In this document: piece after piece, positions 1-7,931 of the stretch
Position numbering within the stretch: the stretch's first letter is position 1
Layout of the letters: each line of letters opens with the position of its first letter
Assembly (NCBI GenBank): GCA_963734625.1
Contig: CAVTHW010000018.1
Span: 1 to 64,000, forward strand
Reading direction: 5' to 3'
Length of the DNA: 64,000 nt
Source of the DNA: CAVTHW01 sp963734625
GTDB lineage: Bacteria; Acidobacteriota; Terriglobia; Bryobacterales; Bryobacteraceae
Made by a program: the position numbers and the translations under genes
Notes under the pieces: generated by a model
What the model saw: the letters and a program-made list of their open reading frames with translations, nothing else
Told to the model about the DNA's origin: nothing
Databases searched by the model: none

Positions 1-229
1 ACCAACCCGCTTGCGGCCGGGCGGCGAGCGTGCGTGCTTGTGGATCGCCGCGGCCGCCGCTGCCTCGCCGCCCCGAACCGCGCGAGCCCATCCGCCATCG
101 CGCGGACGTGACCTCGCCCAACCTCGTGCTCCGAGAGCATGACTCCGATCGGATCACCCTCGCGCTTTACCCCCCCCGTCGCATGAGTTCGGGGAAAAGG
201 ACATCCTCCTCCTTCCCGCGACCTCCGCT
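1..229. other. No gene recognised at window edge
   Basis: High-GC sequence downstream of the leftward hydrolase gene. A reading frame crosses it on the plus strand, but it is rich in Arg and Pro, runs antisense into the hydrolase and has no recognisable motif, so I treat it as non-coding or the edge of an unseen gene. Confidence 0.4.
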
Positions 230-1135
230 TCAGTGCTGCGCGAACCACCCCAGCACCTGCCGTCGGAACTCCGCCGGATTGGCGGAGTATGCGGCGGTGT
301 GGCCCGCGTTCGGAACCAGCCAGAGAACCGTCTTCGGATTTGCGCGCGCCAGCATCTGCGAGTGCCAGGAGGGCGTCTCCGCGTCCAGGACGCCGTGGAT
401 CAGCAACACCGGCGTGGAAGTCCGAGACATGGCGGCCAGTGGGGATGCCCCGCGAAAGTCCAGTCCATAGATCAGGCGGGCGTAGAGCATCGAACCGGCC
501 ACCAGCATCTTGGCAGCCGGCGCAACCAACGGCCCTGGCAACCCCGAGAGATGCTGCACCCGGTACTCCCCTACGCTCCTGAGGTCGGCATAGGAACACT
601 CCGCCGCAATGGCTCGGAACTGCGGCCGCAACGCCGAGGCCTCAATCAGGACTGCTCCCCCGAGAGACTCACCCAATCCGTAGAGGTTGCTGCATCCTTG
701 TTCCCGCAACCGTTCCGCCCACGCTAGAATGTCGTACTTCTCCAGAAGGCCGTACGTAACGACGTCTCCCCCGCTTCGCCCGTGTCCACGCCCGTCGGGG
801 ACCAGTACCGCGTAACCGGCTTGCAGAAACATGGGCGCAAACCCAACCGCTCCCGATCTGGAATCTCCGATGCCGTGCAGCAGCACAACGCAGCCGCGGG
901 GCGGTTCGGACAGAGCAAAGAACCACGCCTCTAACACGGCGCGATCGAACGTCCTTACCGTAACCGTCCTGGCTACCACACCGGGCACTGTCGGCATGGC
1001 CCCAACGGAAGAAGTGCGCCTGGGCAGACGCATTGTCGCTTCGCTGAAGATCGCCGAACCGGCCACCAGGAATCCGGCCAAGCCGGAAAGTACCCACGCA
1101 GTTATCCTGATCACGCGCGAAATCATCTTCTCCAC
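230..1135 (-). CDS. Membrane-anchored alpha/beta hydrolase
   Basis: 301-residue hydrolase of the alpha/beta fold (Abhydrolase/BAAT-like), probably an esterase or peptidase-like enzyme of unknown substrate. Residues about 8-30 form one hydrophobic N-terminal segment, either a signal anchor or uncleaved signal, so the catalytic domain should face the periplasm. The oxyanion strand LLHGIGDS lies at about 85-92, the nucleophile elbow GESLGG gives Ser157, GVLDAETP gives a candidate Asp251, and AGHT gives His279, so the triad is complete. The ATG start at 1135 precedes the hydrophobic segment directly. It stands alone, and an 8-bp inverted repeat sits just upstream of the start. Fold assignment is firm; the substrate is unknown. 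Confidence 0.85.
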   Translation of the reverse strand: MEKMISRVIRITAWVLSGLAGFLVAGSAIFSEATMRLPRRTSSVGAMPTVPGVVARTVTVRTFDRAVLEAWFFALSEPPRGCVVLLHGIGDSRSGAVGFAPMFLQAGYAVLVPDGRGHGRSGGDVVTYGLLEKYDILAWAERLREQGCSNLYGLGESLGGAVLIEASALRPQFRAIAAECSYADLRSVGEYRVQHLSGLPGPLVAPAAKMLVAGSMLYARLIYGLDFRGASPLAAMSRTSTPVLLIHGVLDAETPSWHSQMLARANPKTVLWLVPNAGHTAAYSANPAEFRRQVLGWFAQH

Positions 1136-1138
1136 TTA

Positions 1139-1161
1139 ATTACGCCGTGTCGGGGCGTAAT
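1139..1161. promoter_or_regulatory. Inverted repeat upstream of hydrolase gene
   Basis: Perfect 8-bp arms ATTACGCC (1139-1146) and GGCGTAAT (1154-1161) separated by 7 nt, only 3 bases upstream of the hydrolase start. It could be an operator or a leader hairpin. No binding protein can be named. Confidence 0.4.
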
Positions 1162-1479
1162 GTTCCTGATCGAGGCTTCCATCCACAAACCTGACAGGAC
1201 CTCCGCAAAAGGGTTAGGAGAACCAGCCCTTTCCCGGGGGGTGCCTGGAGCTCCGGCCAGGAGTCCGCTTCTGGGAAGTCGATGAGTGTGGGCAGTCGAT
1301 GGGCCCCGAGAAACGGCCAACTCTACCTCCGAAACCGGCCCCTGGCCGCTCCAGGACCGCGACCATCTCGACGCGCCGAGCACGCCGATGCACTTCCGCA
1401 ACTTCTGGCTTCGTCCGTTAGGGACCAGGGCGCCGCCTCAAACAGCCTGCAATCTTTGTGCGGGGCCTGAGTGCGGCCC
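1162..1479. other. Intergenic stretch without a recognised gene
   Basis: About 320 bases between the hydrolase start and the glycosidase stop. Short overlapping frames exist on both strands, but none shows a protein-like composition or a good ribosome site. I see no RNA gene in it. Confidence 0.4.
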
Positions 1480-3390
1480 TCACCCCGCGCGACCCATCTT
1501 CCAATAGACCGTGTACTTCTGGTCGATGATCTTGTAGAGCGGCGTCAGGGTCATCTCGGCGCTCTGGCCAGCGGTACGGAAGGTCAACGGCCGCCCCGGC
1601 ACGGGCTTGAGCCAGGATTCGGGCGCGGCTGGGTCGCCTCGCAGCTCAGGGAACGGCACCTCAACGGGCTTGAAAGCAGGACCCATCGGGCCGAACACTT
1701 TCACCTGGGCCGGATCGATTCGCCCCATTTCGCCGGCGAGCACGATCGGCCCGTAGAGGACCGCGGCGATCGTCGCGTCGTCCGGCATGGCCTCGCAGTG
1801 AAGCTGCATCGGCAATTCCACTTCGACTCTGTCGCCCTTCTTCCACACTCTCGACAGCATCAGATAACTCGACGGGGCTGCTGACATTTCGATACGCCTG
1901 CCATTGAGCCTCACGCTCGCTCCCCGAGTGGCCCACCACGGCACCCTGATTCGGAGCGTCATTTGCGTCGGCCGGGCTGCTTCCACTTGAAGAGCGGTCC
2001 CTGGTTGCTCGGGGAACTTGGTGGACTGCCGGATGCGGACTCCTTTCTCCGCCCATTCCACATCCGAAGCGATGAACAGGTTCACGTACACTCCCTGGTC
2101 ATCGTGGAAGTAGATGCTGTCATTGAGCTTGGAGTACTCCTCCACACCCGAACCGGTGCAGCACCAGAAGGACGCCAGTTCGGTTCCGAAGGTCTTCCAG
2201 GAGCCGGGGTTCAGCCCGAGGTAGTACATGCTGGCGCCGGTCTCGGGATGGATGGTTCCGAGCCGGTGGTTGAAAAGCGTCCTCTCGTAGTAGTCGAAGT
2301 ATCGGGGGTCCGGCGACCATTGGTACAGGTGCCGGGTGAGCTTCAGCATGTTGTATTCCTTGCAGCACTCCGCGGTGTTGGGACTCATACGCAACTCGGC
2401 TGCAAGCTGGCCAGGGTCGGTCAGCCAGAGTTCACGGTTGCTCGTGCCGCCGGTCACATAGCAGCGGGAGCCCGTCACCTCATCCCAGAAGAAACTCGCG
2501 ATTTCGCGGTAGCGCGGCTCCCGGGTCAGCTCGTACCGGCGCGCGGCGGCCGTCACCTGCGGGATGTGCGTGTTGGCGTGCAGTCCCTTCAGCTCGTCGC
2601 GGTGCAAGGCCAGCGGGTCGAAGAAGCGCTTCTTGTCGAAGCGGCCCGCGATCTCCGCATAGCGTGCCTTCCCGGTTACTGCCCAGAGGTCGCAGAGCAC
2701 TTCACCCATGCCACCGTACTCGACGTCGAGTACCTTTTGCATGCGCTCCTGGCCCAGCGGCTCCGTCCACCGGTCCACCCATCCCGCCATGTTCTCGACC
2801 ACCGAGAGCGCCTGCTGGTTGCCGCAGTGCTGGTGCATGTCCAACAGGCCCGCCATGATCTTGTGCAGCGTGTAGAAGGGAGCCCAGACTCTCTTCCCCT
2901 CCCGCAACCGGTCCCAGAATTCCAGGGGGTAGGCACTCAAGTACCCGTCCTTCAGAGCGGCCTGGCACCGGGCAAGCTCGGCAACCATGCCATCGGCCTT
3001 GGTCTTCAGCTCCGCGTCGCCGGTCGATGAGTAGCTGAGCGCGCATGCCGAGAGGTAGTGCCCCGTGAAGTGCCCGCGCAGCTCCCCCTTGGGTTCTTCC
3101 CAGCCGCCGAGGGGCTCGGCCGAGGACGGCAGACCCGCCGTTACCCGGAAGGTATGGAGCAAACGGTCTGCCGGCAGCCTGTGGAGATACTTTCGATTGA
3201 CCTCCTGCGCGTCCTTGAACGGCCCGCCGGCCAGCCGGACGGCTGTCATAGGGAAGGGTCGAGCCTTGAGCGGCAGGTCGTTGCGGAGGATCTGCGTCGT
3301 GGCCCATTGGGTGGCTGTCGCCGCTTCGGGCAACATGGCGGCGGCGGCGAGGAACTGCCTTCGGTCGATTCCAGCATCGTTTGCGGTCAT
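1480..3390 (-). CDS. Secreted GH127-family (DUF1680) glycoside hydrolase
   Basis: 636 residues, matching the DUF1680/GH127 family, whose best-known members are beta-L-arabinofuranosidases. The N-terminus DRRQFLAAAAML is a Tat-type signal, so the enzyme is exported folded. The alpha/alpha barrel occupies about 50-430, with family motifs GGPF, GHFTGHYLSA and YTLHKIMAGLLD. The metal and catalytic cysteine signature is present: AECC gives Glu341 and Cys343, and WCCTG gives Cys410 and Cys411. A beta-rich C-terminal domain follows (about 430-636). It lies divergently from a secreted FAD oxidoreductase. Both look like plant-polysaccharide catabolism genes, though the exact sugar is an inference from the family. 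Confidence 0.85.
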   Translation of the reverse strand: MTANDAGIDRRQFLAAAAMLPEAATATQWATTQILRNDLPLKARPFPMTAVRLAGGPFKDAQEVNRKYLHRLPADRLLHTFRVTAGLPSSAEPLGGWEEPKGELRGHFTGHYLSACALSYSSTGDAELKTKADGMVAELARCQAALKDGYLSAYPLEFWDRLREGKRVWAPFYTLHKIMAGLLDMHQHCGNQQALSVVENMAGWVDRWTEPLGQERMQKVLDVEYGGMGEVLCDLWAVTGKARYAEIAGRFDKKRFFDPLALHRDELKGLHANTHIPQVTAAARRYELTREPRYREIASFFWDEVTGSRCYVTGGTSNRELWLTDPGQLAAELRMSPNTAECCKEYNMLKLTRHLYQWSPDPRYFDYYERTLFNHRLGTIHPETGASMYYLGLNPGSWKTFGTELASFWCCTGSGVEEYSKLNDSIYFHDDQGVYVNLFIASDVEWAEKGVRIRQSTKFPEQPGTALQVEAARPTQMTLRIRVPWWATRGASVRLNGRRIEMSAAPSSYLMLSRVWKKGDRVEVELPMQLHCEAMPDDATIAAVLYGPIVLAGEMGRIDPAQVKVFGPMGPAFKPVEVPFPELRGDPAAPESWLKPVPGRPLTFRTAGQSAEMTLTPLYKIIDQKYTVYWKMGRAG

Positions 3391-3522
3391 TTCACCAGGA
3401 CCCTCCAGTGTGGGATTGCGGTCACGTTAAAGTATGCATCTTGGCTCCGCCCCCGGCAAGAGCCGTGAACGATGGCGTGAACGGTGGCGCTACAATGACC
3501 TTGCCAGGAGAACACATTCAAA

Positions 3523-5496
3523 ATGAGACGGCGTGATCTTCTCACCGGTATGGGTTTCGGAAGCTTCTCGTTAGTCGTTCTTGCGGACCAACTCCCTCCG
3601 GCTCCGCAGTCCTCCCTCACGGAAGCGCTCCGGCGTTCGTTCGACCGCATCGCGCCGCCCGGGACCCGGCCGATGGTAGCGAACGAACCACACATGGCCA
3701 TGGTTGAACTGGAGACGGACGTGTTTGTCGCAGGCGGGGGCCTCGCGGGTGTATGCGCAGCCATCGCCGCGGCTCGCAATGGCGCGCGGGTGGTGCTCGT
3801 GCAGGATCGTTCCTGCCTCGGGGGCAATTCGTCGAGTGAAGTGAAGATGCACGTGGTGGGCGCGAATTCCCATGCCGGGCGGTCTGGATGGCGGGAGGGC
3901 GGCCTGATCGAGGAGTTTCGCCTGGACGACGCGGTCAACAATCCCCAGCGCTGCTTCGAACTGTGGGATCTCCTGCTCTACGACAAGGTCATCAGCGAAC
4001 CGAACATCACGCTGCTGCTGGAGACGGTGCTTTGCTCGGCTGCCATGAAAGACGGACGCATAGACAGCGTTTTGGCGCGCTGCGACAAGAGCGAACAGAT
4101 CTATCGTGTCCGCGCCAAGTTGTACGTCGACGCCACGGGAGACAGCCGGCTGGGCATCGAAGCGGGAGCGGAGTTCCGCTTGGGCCGCGAGGCACGGAGC
4201 GAATTCGGCGAGTCGCTGGCGCCGGAGCAGGCGGACCGCCAGACGCTGGGCAGCAGCATTCTGTTCACTTCAAGGCGTTACAGCGGGCCAATGCCCTACG
4301 CCCCGCCCAAGTGGGCCCGCAAGATCTCGAAGGAGCACCTCCGCTTCCGCTCCGCCGGGCCACAGAACTGGGAGTACGGCTACTGGTGGATCGAGTGGGG
4401 CGGCGATAGAGACCTGATCCGCGACAATGAACGGATCCGGTTCGAGTTGCTGTCCATCGTCACCGGCGTCTGGGACTACATCAAGAACAGCGGCACGTTT
4501 CCGGAAAGCAGCCCTTTTGCGCTGGACTGGATCGGCATGATGCCAGGCAAGCGCGGCAGCCGCCGCCTGGTCGGAGATGTGATTCTCACACAGCAAGATC
4601 TGATGCGCGGCACCTGGCCGGATGCGGTCGCCATGGGCGGCTGGCCCATGGATGACCATCCGCCCGGTGGCTTCGACCGCGCCGACCTTCCTCCGAACCG
4701 GACCCTGACCACCCCGGAGGTGTACGACATCCCGCTGCGTGCGCTGTACAGCAGGAACGTCACCAATCTGATGATGGCCGGACGCAATATCAGCGCGACG
4801 CACGCGGCATTCACCAGCAGCCGCGTCATGGCGACCTGCGCGTGTGTGGGGCAGGCTGCCGGAACAGCCGCCGCTCTGTGCTGCGCTCAGGGCATCAGTC
4901 CTCGAGAGCTTGCATCCAAGGAGACCGCAATTGCCCGGCTCCAACAGACTCTGGCGCGCCAGGACCAATCCATCCGGACGGTGTCCAACCGGGACGTGAG
5001 CGACCTAGCGCGCACCGCGACGGTGAAGGCCTCAGCGGAGGCCGGAGAGGCCAGGGCCGCCCGCGTCATCGATGGGATTGACCGGGATATTCCCGCGAAT
5101 AAGACCACGGGCAAGCCGGGCGAGATTCACCATTGGGCGGCGCCCTTAGCCTCGGAGGGGGCCTGGATCGAGCTCACCTGGGCTCGCCCGGTGAGTGTCC
5201 GCGAGGTGGTACTCAAGTTCGACAGCGGCTTCGAGCGTGAGATGACGCTTACCGCATCGGATTCCATCACGCGCAGGATTATCCGCGCCGCACAGCCGGA
5301 AACGGTTCGGGACTACACTGTCTCCGTCCGGGAAGCCGGCGGCGGGACCCGGACTGTCGCCTCCGTGTCAGCGAATCATCAGCGTGTGAACCGCGTGCTA
5401 TTCGAAGCGATAGCAACAACGACCCTGCGAATCCACGTCCACCGCACGAACGGCATCGAGGAGGCGAGGATCTTCGAAGTGCGTTGCTATTCTTGA
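3523..5496 (+). CDS. Secreted FAD-dependent oxidoreductase with C-terminal beta domain
   Basis: 657 residues. The N-terminus MRRRDLL followed by a hydrophobic stretch is a probable Tat signal. The FAD-binding Rossmann motif AGGGLAG is at about 70-76, followed by SCLGGNSSSEVKMHVVG, a pattern typical of FAD_oxidored (PF12831) proteins. The flavin domain closes with a GRNISATHAAFTSSRVMATCA block at about 417-437. Residues about 500-657 form a separate beta-rich region that could be a carbohydrate-binding or F5/8-type module. These enzymes accompany glycosidases in Bacteroidetes, Planctomycetes and Acidobacteria, but the substrate is generally unknown. It is divergent from the GH127 gene with about 130 bp between them. 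Confidence 0.8.
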   Translation: MRRRDLLTGMGFGSFSLVVLADQLPPAPQSSLTEALRRSFDRIAPPGTRPMVANEPHMAMVELETDVFVAGGGLAGVCAAIAAARNGARVVLVQDRSCLGGNSSSEVKMHVVGANSHAGRSGWREGGLIEEFRLDDAVNNPQRCFELWDLLLYDKVISEPNITLLLETVLCSAAMKDGRIDSVLARCDKSEQIYRVRAKLYVDATGDSRLGIEAGAEFRLGREARSEFGESLAPEQADRQTLGSSILFTSRRYSGPMPYAPPKWARKISKEHLRFRSAGPQNWEYGYWWIEWGGDRDLIRDNERIRFELLSIVTGVWDYIKNSGTFPESSPFALDWIGMMPGKRGSRRLVGDVILTQQDLMRGTWPDAVAMGGWPMDDHPPGGFDRADLPPNRTLTTPEVYDIPLRALYSRNVTNLMMAGRNISATHAAFTSSRVMATCACVGQAAGTAAALCCAQGISPRELASKETAIARLQQTLARQDQSIRTVSNRDVSDLARTATVKASAEAGEARAARVIDGIDRDIPANKTTGKPGEIHHWAAPLASEGAWIELTWARPVSVREVVLKFDSGFEREMTLTASDSITRRIIRAAQPETVRDYTVSVREAGGGTRTVASVSANHQRVNRVLFEAIATTTLRIHVHRTNGIEEARIFEVRCYS

Positions 5497-6142
5497 TCGT
5501 CGGGCTCCACCCCGCCCAGCTTCTAGGAAACGTTCGACCGGACGACGGATGTCTGTTACTCATGAAGAGAGGCGTTAAGCACGTGATCTTCAAGTCCGAA
5601 GAAACGCCGGCTCAAAAGCCGGCGGCTGGCTGAAAGCCAGAGCCCACGTGGGCATTCTGTCTTAGCGGCTTAGTCACGTCGGCGTCCACTTTTGTGTCGC
5701 GCACCCAAATGGGCTTGGAACTCGAATGATTCTTGGTTACGCTGTGCCATAGCGAAAGCCGCTTTCTCCTTGGCGCTAAATGCTGTGTGGAAACTCAGTT
5801 ATGCCAGAAGAAGCGGCTTTTTCTAGACCCCGCGCGAGAAAAAGCGGTTAGCCGGGGGATCCCGTCTGCCGGGAGAAAACGGTCCCGCTGGTCATTGGGC
5901 CGCTTCACCTCCACGTGGCCGGCCGGATTCCGACCGATACCGGTCTCCTTGGACCAGACGGTCGCCCCGGGCCCCCAGGTAGGCCGAGATAGGCGTGCTC
6001 GGCACCGCCGCAGAGGAGCCCCGTCTCCCCATGATCCAGGCCGATCAGCGAGTCAAGGAACTGGGGTTTACGAAATCGCCGTGGCAGGTGCACCTTCCTG
6101 TGTTAAGCTCTTCCTGCTGGAGTTCCGTGAGGGGAGGGCGAG
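5497..6142. other. Long intergenic region with palindromes
   Basis: About 650 bases without a convincing gene. It holds the triple palindrome at 5605-5653. It also has inverted arms AAAGCCGCTT (5755-5764) and AAGCGGCTTT (5811-5820), and a hairpin with arms GCTTTTTCT (5816-5824) and AGAAAAAGC (5837-5845). A 137-codon plus-strand frame covers the second half, but its composition is not protein-like and it has no motif, so I do not call it. The end carries the purine-rich ribosome site of the next gene (AGGGGAGGG). Confidence 0.5.
5605..5653. repeat. Triple palindrome, REP-like element
   Basis: Three consecutive palindromes: CGCCGGCT-CAAA-AGCCGGCG (5605-5624), CTGGCT-GAA-AGCCAG (5626-5640) and the perfect 12-mer GCCCACGTGGGC (5642-5653). 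The layout resembles short repetitive extragenic palindromes. Related stems with 3-4 nt loops recur at 36846-36869 and 62292-62328. Confidence 0.6.
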
Positions 6143-7030
6143 ATGAGAAAGTTCAAGTGCTCTGTCTGCGGCTTTGTATACGAGCCCGAGAAGGGATTGC
6201 CGGAGAACGGCATTCCGCCCGGGACAGCATTCGAGGTTCTGCCTGCGGATTTTTGCTGCCCGGTTTGCGGTGCGGACAAGAGCTCCTTCTCGCCTCTCGA
6301 GCTGTCAGGCGGCAATGATTCAGAGGAGTTCGTACATCTGCAAGCCACGGTCCAGGAGGTGATCCGCCGAACGCCCAGCATCAAGAGCTTTCGATTGGCA
6401 ACTCCGAATCGTGCCAGGTTCAAACCCGGTCAGTACTTGTCGATCAGCCTCGAGAACGAAGTCGAGCTGACGCGGTATCTGTCAATTTCGAGCTCCCCCA
6501 CCGAGGCGGACTATCTGGAGGTGACCAAGCGGATCACACAGAGCAGATTCTCACAGCTCCTGGACCAGGTTGAGCCCGGCTACCAGGTTTCGATCAACTA
6601 CCCCATGGGGACGTTCACCTTTGAGGGGGAGTTCGAGAAGATCGCGATGCTGTCCGGCGGAATCGGCATCACTCCGCTGCGCAGCATCTGCAGGTACGTC
6701 ATCGACAAGCAGTTGGACACGAGCGCGTGCCTCCTGTATTCAAATCGGAATCTGGCGGAGGTTGCGTTCAAGTCCGAGTTTGACGGCATGCAGAAGATGA
6801 ATTCGCGCTTCAAGGTGGTGTATAGCCTAAACAGTGCAGGCGACGATTGGACGGGAAGAAGAGGAAATATCGATGCCGCGCTGATCAGAGAAGAAGTGCC
6901 CGACTACCGTGAGCGCCAGTTCTATGTGTGTGGGCCGCCCGGGATGGTCGAGGCGTTGACGGGAGTGCTCCGGAGCGAGTTGCAGATCCCCGAGACGCAG
7001 ATCAAGACGGAGGGCTTCATTGGATACTAG
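6143..7030 (+). CDS. Rubredoxin / ferredoxin-NADP reductase-like fusion protein
   Basis: 295 residues. The N-terminal rubredoxin (about 1-50) has four iron ligands, Cys6, Cys9, Cys39 and Cys42, in CSVCG and CPVCG. The rest is an FNR-type flavoprotein: FAD motif RYLSIS at 112-117, nucleotide-binding GGIGITP at 173-179 and YVCGPPGM near 262. No plant-type 2Fe-2S domain follows, so rubredoxin is the likely electron exit or entry. It is probably a cytoplasmic NAD(P)H:rubredoxin electron-transfer unit serving an oxygen- or peroxide-reducing partner or an oxygenase, which is not visible here. The start has a strong purine-rich site. The 3' end overlaps the DDAH-like gene by 11 bp, implying translational coupling. 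Confidence 0.85.
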   Translation: MRKFKCSVCGFVYEPEKGLPENGIPPGTAFEVLPADFCCPVCGADKSSFSPLELSGGNDSEEFVHLQATVQEVIRRTPSIKSFRLATPNRARFKPGQYLSISLENEVELTRYLSISSSPTEADYLEVTKRITQSRFSQLLDQVEPGYQVSINYPMGTFTFEGEFEKIAMLSGGIGITPLRSICRYVIDKQLDTSACLLYSNRNLAEVAFKSEFDGMQKMNSRFKVVYSLNSAGDDWTGRRGNIDAALIREEVPDYRERQFYVCGPPGMVEALTGVLRSELQIPETQIKTEGFIGY

Positions 7031-7847
7031 CCTGTTCGCGATCACTCGTCCGGTCAGCGCTTCGATCGAGCGCTGCGAGCTGGGCTACCTGCCCAGGCGC
7101 AGCATCGATGCAAAAACGGCGAGTGAGCAACACGCGCTCTATGAGGCCTGTCTGTCCGAGCTCGGCCTGGCGTTGGTCCGCCTGCCGGCCGAGCCGGAAC
7201 TGCCCGATGCCGTCTTCGTCGAGGACACCGCCGTCGTGGTCCCGGAGCTCGCCGTCATGACCCGCCCAGGCGCGGCCTCCCGTCGGCCGGAAGTCGAAAG
7301 CGTCGCGCGGGCATTGTCCCGCTATCTGCCCCTGCGCTGGATACAGGATCCTGGCACCCTGGATGGCGGCGACGTGATGCATGCCGGCCGCAAGCTGTTC
7401 GTGGGAGCCTCACTGCGGACAAATGCGGAGGGCATCCACCAGCTCGCGAATGAGCTTGCGCCGTTTGGATACGCGGTCGAGGCCGTGGAACTTCGCGACT
7501 GCCTCCACCTGAAGTCGGCCTGCTGTTATCTGGGGCGCCAAACCATCCTAGCCAACCGCGCTTGGATCGACACCGCCCCCTTCCGCGAGTATCGGATCGT
7601 GGATGTAGCGCCGGACGAGCCTTGGGCCGCCAACGTTCTGGCAATCGGGGAAACGGTTGTCATCCCCTCGTCGTTCCCAGCCACTGCGCGAATGCTCGCA
7701 AAACTGGGCTGGAACGTTCGCCCCCTTGACGTGTCGGAACTCATGAAAGCCGAAGCCGGGGTCACTTGCATGAGCCTGATCTTGCCAAATGGGGACAGTA
7801 CCAAATTACCCCATTGCGGACAGACAACCGCATCCAATCCAGTCTGA
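7020..7847 (+). CDS. DDAH-like amidinohydrolase with aberrant C-terminal tail
   Basis: 275 residues of the dimethylarginine dimethylaminohydrolase/amidinotransferase fold, which hydrolyses methylated arginines or related guanidines. Visible family landmarks are FVEDTAV (67-73), DGGDV (115-119), the catalytic His163 in CLHLKSA and the nucleophile Cys250 in GVTCMSL. The start overlaps the rubredoxin-reductase gene by 11 bp. The last about 20 residues, after SLIL, are encoded by an inverted-repeat sequence (7788-7815) and do not look like family sequence. The original stop appears to have been replaced by repeat insertion. The active site is intact, so the protein may still work. Confidence 0.8.
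   Translation: MDTSLFAITRPVSASIERCELGYLPRRSIDAKTASEQHALYEACLSELGLALVRLPAEPELPDAVFVEDTAVVVPELAVMTRPGAASRRPEVESVARALSRYLPLRWIQDPGTLDGGDVMHAGRKLFVGASLRTNAEGIHQLANELAPFGYAVEAVELRDCLHLKSACCYLGRQTILANRAWIDTAPFREYRIVDVAPDEPWAANVLAIGETVVIPSSFPATARMLAKLGWNVRPLDVSELMKAEAGVTCMSLILPNGDSTKLPHCGQTTASNPV
7788..7815. repeat. Inverted repeat at 3' end of DDAH-like gene
   Basis: Perfect 7-bp arms AATGGGG (7788-7794) and CCCCATT (7809-7815) with a 14-nt loop beginning ACAGTACC. The TGGGGACAGTACC core resembles short repeats linked to REP-associated transposases in other genomes (inference from memory). It encodes the unusual tail of the upstream protein. Confidence 0.5.
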
Positions 7848-7918
7848 TGCTGCAGTCATGGGCGTCGGCCGCCTCACGGGTGATCTTCGAGCGGGTGCTG
7901 AGGTTCCCGATGCAGTAA
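7847..7918 (+). pseudogene. Relic of an ILEI/PANDER-like domain C-terminus
   Basis: A 23-codon frame ends in VIFERVLRFPMQ-stop. The large secreted protein at 44384-46801 ends in IIFERVLSFPMQ-stop, and the preceding LQSWA matches its YQQSWA. The intervening segment is partly deleted. This is therefore the 3' stub of a second gene of that family, trapped between the DDAH-like gene and the next gene. It has no start context or upstream domain and is not expected to be functional. Confidence 0.65.
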
Positions 7919-7931
7919 AGTAAGATGGAGC

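Noticed and set aside
1123..1401. 92-codon minus-strand frame upstream of the hydrolase
   Set aside because: Overlaps the hydrolase start and reads through the inverted repeat; composition not protein-like.
1963..3030. 355-codon plus-strand frame
   Set aside because: Antisense to the GH127 gene, whose conserved residues are clear.
5733..6146. 137-codon frame before the rubredoxin gene
   Set aside because: No motif, atypical composition, overlaps hairpins and has no ribosome site.
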